Shown here piece by piece: positions 24,398-30,763 of a stretch of DNA of 33,021 nucleotides; within the stretch, counting starts at the first letter, position 1; every line of letters begins with the position of its first letter. A program made the translations under genes and the position numbers. The notes under the pieces are model-generated. The model worked only from the letters and a program-made list of their open reading frames with translations, was not told the DNA's origin and ran no database searches. The DNA lies in assembly GCF_000379845.1 (NCBI RefSeq), contig NZ_KB903778.1:28181-61201 (forward strand). Reading direction: 5' to 3'. Origin of the DNA: Moraxella boevrei DSM 14165 (GTDB taxonomy: Bacteria > Pseudomonadota > Gammaproteobacteria > Pseudomonadales > Moraxellaceae).

Positions 24398-25747
24398 TTA
24401 TTTTAACACAACTTTTTTGCCAACTTGTTCTGCCTTTATCGGAATAGTAATCACAACCGTGCCTTGCTCAATGCCTGTTACCAAATATTGTCCGCTATCG
24501 TCTTGACGGCGGATAATCTGCACAGGTTGCGTTTTGATAATATGGTCTTGCCCAATCACATTTACCATACCCGTTTGATTTTGTGCGTTGGCATCATTCG
24601 TCAGAGCATTGGCTTTTAAGTTTGGATTGATAACAGGATTGGTTGCCGTAACGTTGCTTGCGGTTGGTGTAGGATTGGTGTCAAAACTCACCGCCGTTAT
24701 CGGAATGAGTACGCCGACTTGGATTTGCCCATAATCGAGCTGTCCTGTGGCAAATTGCCCTGCCTTTAACACATAGCCATTTTGTTCAGGTTTTACTGTG
24801 ATAAATATCGGCAATTGTCTGGTCGTTGGGTCAATCTGTGGGGCAACTCGGCTGATTTGTCCAACAAACTGATCGGTCGCATTGGCTACCTGAAACGGCA
24901 CGCTTTGCCCAACGGTAATTGGCTGTGCTTCGCTTGGCACATTGGCACTAAACTCGAGTTTTTTCGGATTGATAATTTCCATGAGTGGTTGATTTGGGGC
25001 GACGATTTGTCCTGCATTCACATTTCGGCTACCGATAATACCGTCAGCAGGGGCGACAATCACGGTATCGCCTGCTTGTTTTTTCACGATATCTAGTTGA
25101 GCTTTTTTGGCTTTTACGGAAGCTTGTTGGGCTTTGGCATCGGCAAGACTACGTTTGTATTCCATTTCCGAGACAAAACCTTGTTCAAGTAAAATTTTAT
25201 TTTTTTGTGCCAACTCAATGGCGACTTGGGCTTGGGCTTCGGTGGCACTCACGTCTGCTTGGGCTTGGGCAAGTTGGTTGTCGCTATCTCGGCTATCTAA
25301 TTGGATAAGCGGTTGATTTTTCTTGACAGGCTGTCCAATATCGACCAACACTTTTTGTACTTGGGCAGAAACCGTAGATTGCACGGCGGTTTTGTCGCTG
25401 GCTTGCAATGTTCCTGTTACTGTTACGCTTGGCTGATAGCGTTCAGCTTTAGCAGTTATGATATCGCTTGACAGTAGCTCAATTTCTTGGCGATTGGCGT
25501 TATCTTGACTGGTGGCGGTGGTTGGTGTGCCGTCTTTATTGGTTTGATCTTGGTTGTTGTTTTGGGCTTTGTTGCACGCCGTTAGTCCCATACTTAGCCC
25601 AATTATCACGGCTAAAAGAGTTTGGTTTTTAGCAATATTTTTATTAAAAATAGGGTTAAAAAAACGTTTAAAAACAAAAAATTTTGGGCTTTTTAAATCG
25701 GCATTTTTTAACACAGCTTTTAACATAAGAAGGGGCGATTGGCTCAT
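24398..25747 (-). CDS. RND efflux membrane-fusion (periplasmic adaptor) lipoprotein
   Basis: HlyD/AcrA-like adaptor of 449 residues that links an RND pump to an outer-membrane channel. A lipobox LSMGLTAC (Cys58) follows a hydrophobic segment. After it come a lipoyl half-motif (VQKVLVDIGQPVKKNQPLIQL), an Ala/Gln/Lys-rich helical hairpin of about 80 residues, the second lipoyl half (VIVAPADGIIGSRNVNAGQI) and beta-barrel parts. An Asn/Thr-rich insertion is present near residues 355-390. ATG 25747 follows AAGGAAG, so the 40-residue Lys/Phe-rich stretch before the signal hydrophobic core appears real, although it is unusually long. It is the first gene of the efflux operon, followed 22 bases later by the restriction-modification gene and then the pump. 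Confidence 0.92.
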   Translation of the reverse strand: MSQSPLLMLKAVLKNADLKSPKFFVFKRFFNPIFNKNIAKNQTLLAVIIGLSMGLTACNKAQNNNQDQTNKDGTPTTATSQDNANRQEIELLSSDIITAKAERYQPSVTVTGTLQASDKTAVQSTVSAQVQKVLVDIGQPVKKNQPLIQLDSRDSDNQLAQAQADVSATEAQAQVAIELAQKNKILLEQGFVSEMEYKRSLADAKAQQASVKAKKAQLDIVKKQAGDTVIVAPADGIIGSRNVNAGQIVAPNQPLMEIINPKKLEFSANVPSEAQPITVGQSVPFQVANATDQFVGQISRVAPQIDPTTRQLPIFITVKPEQNGYVLKAGQFATGQLDYGQIQVGVLIPITAVSFDTNPTPTASNVTATNPVINPNLKANALTNDANAQNQTGMVNVIGQDHIIKTQPVQIIRRQDDSGQYLVTGIEQGTVVITIPIKAEQVGKKVVLK

Positions 25748-25806
25748 GGGACTTCCTTAAAAAACAAACAATATTTGGTAGAATTAAATCAATATGACAA
25801 CTAACA

Positions 25807-25866
25807 GTTACAAAAATCCTAAATGAACTATTGTAACAAAATAACGGGTGAATATTGTAATAAAAT
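25807..25866. repeat. three phased heptamers, candidate operator array
   Basis: GTTACAA at 25807-25813 (inverted), TTGTAAC at 25831-25837 and TTGTAAT at 25855-25861 begin exactly 24 bases apart. The second and third belong to a longer direct repeat TATTGTAAYAAAAT (25829-25842 and 25853-25866). They lie 60-120 bases upstream of the adaptor ATG, a likely place for a regulator of the efflux operon, but no regulator gene is adjacent. Confidence 0.4.
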
Positions 25867-26091
25867 GTGCTTTTATTTGATTGATAGTATTTTGTTTGGT
25901 GCTGATTTATGGTAGATTATACAAGATTTTATGAAGAATTTGCATTTTATACACTCAAACTGCGAAATTATCCTATTAATGGTTTATTTTACTTGAAAAA
26001 ATATGGTAACATTTAGCGACATAAGGATAAAAGTTTGTTTAGCAAAATAAATTTTATCAATTCAATTTCACAAAGGTTTTAGAACGTGTTT

Positions 26092-26120
26092 TTGATAACT
26101 TAAAGTTATTAATTTATCGT
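26092..26120 (+). promoter_or_regulatory. candidate pilG promoter with embedded palindrome
   Basis: TTGATA (26092-26097), 17 bases, then TATCGT (26115-26120) predict a start near 26127, about 26 bases before pilG. A perfect 15-base palindrome, ATAACTTAAAGTTAT (26095-26109), overlaps the -35 and spacer, where a bound repressor would block RNA polymerase. Confidence 0.45.
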
Positions 26121-26152
26121 CTTTGAACCCACAACAATCTTAGGAATTTACT

Positions 26153-26539
26153 ATGGACGCAAATTTTGACGGTCTAAAAATCATGATTATTGACGACTCA
26201 AAAACCATTCGTCGTACAGCTGAGACTTTGCTTGAAAAAGCAGGTTGCCAAGTGGTTACTGCAGTTGATGGTTTTGATGCGTTGGCAAAAATCGCTGATT
26301 CAAACCCTGATGTAATTTTTGTGGATATCATGATGCCACGTCTTGACGGTTATCAAACTTGTGCGTTAATCAAAAACAACGCTGATTTTGCGAATATACC
26401 TGTCATTATGTTGTCATCAAAAGACGGTCTATTTGACAAAGCCCGTGGGCGTATTGTGGGTTCTGATGAATATTTAACCAAGCCATTTAGCAAAGAAGAA
26501 TTGTTCGATGCGATTAACCGCTATCGCCCTGCTAATTAA
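26153..26539 (+). CDS. pilG: twitching motility response regulator PilG
   Basis: Single-domain CheY-like receiver of 128 residues. Acidic pair in MIIDDSKTIRR, phosphoacceptor Asp58 (VIFVDIMMP), conserved Ser in MLSSKD and Lys110 (EYLTKPFS). The N-terminal extension and the sequence DSKTIRRTAETLL are characteristic of PilG. In Pseudomonas, PilG is phosphorylated by ChpA and promotes pilus extension and cAMP signalling. It is first in the run pilG-pilH-pilI-pilJ-pilK-chpA, which fixes its identity. The ATG at 26153 has no strong Shine-Dalgarno (AGGAATTT lies at 26141-26148). Confidence 0.95.
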   Translation: MDANFDGLKIMIIDDSKTIRRTAETLLEKAGCQVVTAVDGFDALAKIADSNPDVIFVDIMMPRLDGYQTCALIKNNADFANIPVIMLSSKDGLFDKARGRIVGSDEYLTKPFSKEELFDAINRYRPAN

Positions 26540-26615
26540 TTAAAATTTTCTCATGAAAGTTTTTATTCTAAATTTTATTGTGAATTTACCATAAAAAAGT
26601 TTGTAAGGAAATATT

Positions 26616-26978
26616 ATGGCAAAGATTTTAGTAGTTGATGATTCCCCGTCAGAAATGGCAAAGTTTCGTGATATCTTGACACGTCATGACCATGAAATTA
26701 TTGAAGCGACCACAGGCGAAGACGGTATTCAACATGCGATTAATGACCAACCTGATGTGATCTTGATGGATGTGGTCATGCCTGAGATGAATGGTTTTCA
26801 GGCAACCCGTCAAATCACTAAAAACCCTGCAACAGCACATATCCCTGTGGTGATTATTAGCACCAAAAACCAAGAAACTGACCGTGTGTGGGGCAAACGT
26901 CAAGGGGCAAAAGATTATCTGACAAAGCCTGTGACAGAAAGTGAACTTATTCAAGTCATTCAAGCAATGATGGAGTAA
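26616..26978 (+). CDS. pilH: twitching motility response regulator PilH
   Basis: Second CheY-like receiver, 120 residues: acidic pair in LVVDDSPSEM, phosphoacceptor Asp52 (VILMDVVMP), Thr in ISTKNQ and Lys in DYLTKPV. The DSPSEM start and VWGKRQGAKDYLTKPV are typical of PilH, which in Pseudomonas opposes PilG and favours pilus retraction or acts as a phosphate sink. ATG 26616 follows AAGGAAA. Its end overlaps the ribosome-binding site of pilI, so translation of the two is probably coupled. Confidence 0.95.
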   Translation: MAKILVVDDSPSEMAKFRDILTRHDHEIIEATTGEDGIQHAINDQPDVILMDVVMPEMNGFQATRQITKNPATAHIPVVIISTKNQETDRVWGKRQGAKDYLTKPVTESELIQVIQAMME

Positions 26979-26984
26979 TGGTCT

Positions 26985-27515
26985 GTGGCATCAAACGGAT
27001 TTATTGAGCTATTACGCTTAGCCGATAGGGCGGTAAAACGCAAAAAAGGTGAGCATTTTACCGCAAAAACCCAGTGGCTTGGCATTGGGTTTATGCTAGG
27101 TGGTGAGCAGTTGGTTGCACCGCTTGGTGATATTGCTGAAGTTTTGTCTATTCCTGATGTCACGCCTGTGCCGTTGGCAAAGCCGTGGGTTACAGGGGTG
27201 GCGAATGTGCGTGGACGTTTGTTGCCGATTACCCATTTGGGCAATTTTTTGGGATTACCCCCAGCAAAAACCAGACCGACACAGCAAAAACTTCTGGTCG
27301 TTGACCAACCTAAGATTTTTAGCGGTTTACAAGTTGATGAGGTGTTAGGTATTCAGACCTTTAACCAACGTCAATATGAGCCGATTGGTTTGCTAGCAGA
27401 GTCGCCTTTGGCAAACTATACGCATGGGCGTTTTCGCCAAAATGACCAAACGTGGTATGTATTTATGCCAAGCCGCTTGGTGGCTGATCCGCGTTATTTA
27501 GAAGCATCGCTATAG
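26985..27515 (+). CDS. pilI: twitching motility CheW-like adaptor PilI
   Basis: A 176-residue CheW-domain scaffold that couples the PilJ receptor to the ChpA kinase. The CheW core is readable (LAPLGDIAEVL-like: QLVAPLGDIAEVLSI, VTGVANVRGRLLPI, LLVVDQPKIFSGL). The start is GTG 26985 with GGAG at 26972-26975, inside the end of pilH; the ATG at 26978 is in another frame. It lies 6 bases after pilH. An 81-base gap with a hairpin follows before pilJ. Confidence 0.93.
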   Translation: MASNGFIELLRLADRAVKRKKGEHFTAKTQWLGIGFMLGGEQLVAPLGDIAEVLSIPDVTPVPLAKPWVTGVANVRGRLLPITHLGNFLGLPPAKTRPTQQKLLVVDQPKIFSGLQVDEVLGIQTFNQRQYEPIGLLAESPLANYTHGRFRQNDQTWYVFMPSRLVADPRYLEASL

Positions 27516-27542
27516 ATTTTTAATTTTTAATCAATGATTGTT

Positions 27543-27575
27543 TAATCAAAACCTGTGTTGTTAACGTTTTGATTA
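27543..27575 (+). promoter_or_regulatory. 10-bp perfect hairpin between pilI and pilJ
   Basis: TAATCAAAAC (27543-27552) and GTTTTGATTA (27566-27575) form a perfect 10-base-pair stem with a 13-base loop. It ends 5-6 bases before the pilJ ribosome-binding site (AGAGGA). No T-run follows, so it does not look like a terminator; an RNA processing or stability element or a translation control hairpin fits better. Confidence 0.45.
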
Positions 27576-27596
27576 TAAATAGAGGAACATCTATTC

Positions 27597-29687
27597 ATGG
27601 ATACCCAAACTTCTAGCGTGAATACCAATACGACGTCGCCTGTCGCGGTTTCATCAGAAAAATTTGTGGACAATGTCGGCAACCAAGAGTCTAAAAAATG
27701 GACGACTTTGGCGACACTTGTCACAATCATGGCTATTTTGGCGTTTATTTATTTGGTCTATAGCTTGTTGGGTAATCAAGGCTCGGCACCTGTTACTACC
27801 AATGTGGGGGCGATTAGCCAAGGTATCGCAAATAGCGTGGACAATACGTTAAAAGCCAGTGATGCTAACGGTGTAAAAGCAGGTATTGCCAATTTGGATA
27901 AAAATGCCAAAGAAATGAACACGGCAGTGAATGCAAATCCAAGTATCGTGTCAGGTTGGGCGGAAAATCAAAAACGTATTGACTTTTTATTGCAAAACCA
28001 AGAACCCATTGGCAAATTTAATGAAGGTATGGGTAATATTGCCAAAACTTTGCCAGAATTACAAACCCAATATCGTCAATTGGTTGAAAAAATGTTGGCA
28101 ACAGGGGCAACCACCAATCAAGTGGCGATTGCCAATAATCAAGTATGGTTAGCTGAAAAAATTCACCATCAAATCAATCTGTTACAGTCTAACCAAAGTA
28201 CTGATATCAAAGCCTTAATCCAAGATTTACAACAATTTGAAGCGACCATTAATGCGGAATTAACAGGTACGCCTGAAATTCAAAAAGTATTTAACGCCAC
28301 CCAACTAGAAACCTTGAATGCGATTAAACAAAGTTTTGACAGTGTAGTAAAACCTGCATTAGAACAGCTCATTGCCAATGAAGGCGTGTATAGCCAAGCC
28401 CGTGAACAAGCCAATGCGGTGATTAAATTTGCTGATGCCAATAACCAAGTGGTTACAAGTGGTTCAGGTATAGCATCGCATCATAATCCAATGCTATATT
28501 GGGCGTTGGCATTAACTGCATCGATTGGGTTCTTGTTGGCACTGTACTTTATGTATCGTCAATTACAAGCCAAAGGTGAAGAAGAACGCCGTATCGGTGA
28601 GCGTGAAACCTTGCGTCAACGCCACGAAATGGAAGCAGAATCAGAGCGTGCTCGTAAAATTCAAGAAGAAAACGAGCGTAACCAAATGGCGATTTTGCGA
28701 CTGCTTGATGAGTTAGGCGACTTGGCAGAAGGTGACTTGACAGTGAACGCCACGGTATCAGAAGACTTTACAGGGGCGATTGCTGACTCGGTGAACTTTG
28801 CGATTGACCAATTACGTCAGTTAGTATCAGCGATTAACGTCACCGCAGAACGAGTTGCCCGTGCATCTGACCAAACGCAGGCGACTGCGGTCGAGCTTGC
28901 CGAAGCATCAGAAAGCCAAGCCCAAGAGATTGCGGGTGCGTCAGCTGCGATTAACGAAATGGCGGTATCGATTGACCAAGTATCAACCAACGCTGCCGAA
29001 TCAGCATCGGTTGCGGACCGTTCGGTTGCGATTGCCTATAATGGGGCGGAAGTGGTACAACGTTCAATTGATGGTATGAATACGATTCGTGACCAGATTC
29101 AAGAAACTTCAAAACGTATTAAACGTCTGGGTGAATCATCGCAGGAGATTGGTGATATCGTCGGATTGATTAATGATATTGCTGACCAGACCAACATTCT
29201 GGCTCTAAACGCTGCGATTCAAGCATCGATGGCGGGTGAAGCAGGACGAGGCTTTGCGGTCGTTGCTGACGAGGTACAACGCCTTGCGGAACGTTCAGCC
29301 ACAGCAACCAAGCAGATTGAAACGCTGGTAAAAACCATTCAGGCAGATACCAACGAAGCGGTTATGTCAATGGAATCGACCACAGCTGAGGTTGTAAAAG
29401 GGGCGAAATTGGCAAAAGATGCGGGTGAAGCCCTTGAAGAAGTACAATCGGTTTCTAATAGCCTTGCAGAGCTGATTCAGTCGATTTCTGATGCTGCAAA
29501 GCAACAGGCGGCATCAGCAGGTCACATTTCCAATACGATGAACATCATTCAAGACATTACATCACAAACCACGTCGGGTACTTTGGCAGCAGCACGCTCG
29601 ATTGGTCAGCTCAATGAAATGGCGGCATCGTTACAAGAATCGGTATCTGGTTTCAAACTACCTGACGAAGCTTTTACCATTAACTAA
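27597..29687 (+). CDS. pilJ: twitching motility methyl-accepting chemoreceptor PilJ
   Basis: Membrane chemoreceptor of 696 residues for the Chp system. Membrane segments at about 37-60 ([20 protein letters not shown]) and about 300-320 enclose a periplasmic sensing region of about 240 residues with PilJ-type helices. A HAMP-like linker ([20 protein letters not shown]) and a long methyl-accepting coiled coil follow. The kinase-contact hairpin is present ([20 protein letters not shown], then [18 protein letters not shown]). The C-terminal NWETF pentapeptide of Tsr-type receptors is absent, as expected for PilJ. ATG 27597 follows AGAGGAACA. A terminator-like hairpin lies 24 bases after the stop codon. 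Confidence 0.95.
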   Translation: MDTQTSSVNTNTTSPVAVSSEKFVDNVGNQESKKWTTLATLVTIMAILAFIYLVYSLLGNQGSAPVTTNVGAISQGIANSVDNTLKASDANGVKAGIANLDKNAKEMNTAVNANPSIVSGWAENQKRIDFLLQNQEPIGKFNEGMGNIAKTLPELQTQYRQLVEKMLATGATTNQVAIANNQVWLAEKIHHQINLLQSNQSTDIKALIQDLQQFEATINAELTGTPEIQKVFNATQLETLNAIKQSFDSVVKPALEQLIANEGVYSQAREQANAVIKFADANNQVVTSGSGIASHHNPMLYWALALTASIGFLLALYFMYRQLQAKGEEERRIGERETLRQRHEMEAESERARKIQEENERNQMAILRLLDELGDLAEGDLTVNATVSEDFTGAIADSVNFAIDQLRQLVSAINVTAERVARASDQTQATAVELAEASESQAQEIAGASAAINEMAVSIDQVSTNAAESASVADRSVAIAYNGAEVVQRSIDGMNTIRDQIQETSKRIKRLGESSQEIGDIVGLINDIADQTNILALNAAIQASMAGEAGRGFAVVADEVQRLAERSATATKQIETLVKTIQADTNEAVMSMESTTAEVVKGAKLAKDAGEALEEVQSVSNSLAELIQSISDAAKQQAASAGHISNTMNIIQDITSQTTSGTLAAARSIGQLNEMAASLQESVSGFKLPDEAFTIN

Positions 29688-29710
29688 TGGCTAATGCCAA
29701 ATCGTTGGTA

Positions 29711-29733
29711 GGGGTGGTTTTGCCACCCTTTTT
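29711..29733 (+). terminator. intrinsic terminator after pilJ
   Basis: GGGTGG (29712-29717), loop TTTTG, CCACCC (29723-29728), then five Ts. It lies inside the pil-chp gene run and would reduce or separate expression of pilK-chpA from pilG-pilJ. The AT-rich stretch 29750-29800 that follows could contain a promoter for pilK, but none stands out. Confidence 0.75.
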
Positions 29734-29814
29734 AGTCATTTTAATGTTGTAAGTTTAACAAAAATAATTAAATAAATTATTAATTAATTATAAATTAATT
29801 TAAAAAGGTAAACC

Positions 29815-30678
29815 GTGCAATCACACCGAATCACGCCAAATGAATTAGGCCTATGGCTCAAATACATTGAGCATCAAGTAGGTTTTGTGTTGCCCGATGC
29901 TCAGGTAAACTGGGTGAAAATCGTGATTGAACGGCATTTAGCCAAACACGCATTGACTAGCACCCAGTTTTTGGAAAAATTGGCGTTGGATAAAGAGGTC
30001 TATCATTGTTTGTTTGATGATATTTTAATCCCAAGAACCCAATTTTTTCGGCATCAGTCGAGCTTTAACTTTTTAGCACAATATACCAAAGCATGGGCAA
30101 ATGCTTATCAAGCTATCTCAATGCCTTTTACAGTGTGGAGTGTCGGTTGCTCCACAGGGCAAGAACCTGTTTCTTTATTGCTCAATTTGGCACAAGAATT
30201 GCTACAACATAATGGGCGTGAATTTTTGGTGTACGGCTCGGATTTTCGTCAACAGTCGCTCGAAATCGCCAAACAAGGGCTGTATGATAAAGCAGAATTG
30301 GCAGATATTCCCACGTTTTATCATGATAAATTGCAAATATTTGACAAAAAATTTGGCGTATTGCCAGAATATCGCCGACATTTGCAATTTTTTAGCAAAA
30401 ATTTGGTGGATAAATCGGCATTTATCCCATTGGCAAAACGCCAATGTCAAATTATTGTGTGCAAAAATGTGCTGATTTATTTTCGCCAATTTGAAAAGCG
30501 GGATATTTTGCAATATTTGACCCAATTTTTGGCAGATGATGGCGTACTTTTGTTGGGCGTTGGTGAATTGACCAAAATTCAGCAGTCGGAATTGGTACAT
30601 TTACCTTTGGCAAATGTAAATGTGTTTTGCAAAAAAAATGCCCCAATGTGGGTGCAACAATTAACCTTAACGAGCTAA
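29815..30678 (+). CDS. pilK: CheR-type chemoreceptor methyltransferase PilK
   Basis: A 287-residue CheR-family enzyme that methylates glutamates of the PilJ receptor using S-adenosylmethionine. The N-terminal helical domain is followed by the SAM-binding motif WSVGCSTGQEPVSLLL and later by the NVLIYF motif (KNVLIYFRQF) typical of CheR. The start is GTG 29815 after AAAAAGGT. Position between pilJ and chpA supports PilK over a generic CheR. Confidence 0.92.
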   Translation: MQSHRITPNELGLWLKYIEHQVGFVLPDAQVNWVKIVIERHLAKHALTSTQFLEKLALDKEVYHCLFDDILIPRTQFFRHQSSFNFLAQYTKAWANAYQAISMPFTVWSVGCSTGQEPVSLLLNLAQELLQHNGREFLVYGSDFRQQSLEIAKQGLYDKAELADIPTFYHDKLQIFDKKFGVLPEYRRHLQFFSKNLVDKSAFIPLAKRQCQIIVCKNVLIYFRQFEKRDILQYLTQFLADDGVLLLGVGELTKIQQSELVHLPLANVNVFCKKNAPMWVQQLTLTS

Positions 30679-30763
30679 TTCTGGCAGGTTAATTTTATCA
30701 ATTTTTTTAATTGTAAAGTTTGGAAATTTAAAAAAATTAAATATATCGTGACGGTAGGAAAGT

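Larger units (their letters stand above)
25748..26152. promoter_or_regulatory. 405-bp divergent control region between the efflux operon and the pil-chp genes
   Basis: No gene is visible. The half near the efflux operon contains three GTTACAA/TTGTAAY heptamers with starts exactly 24 bases apart. The half near pilG contains a promoter with an embedded palindrome. A further promoter-like pair, TTGGTG (25896-25901) and TATACA (25918-25923), spaced 16, points toward pilG from farther away. The remainder is AT-rich without recognisable structure. Confidence 0.45.
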
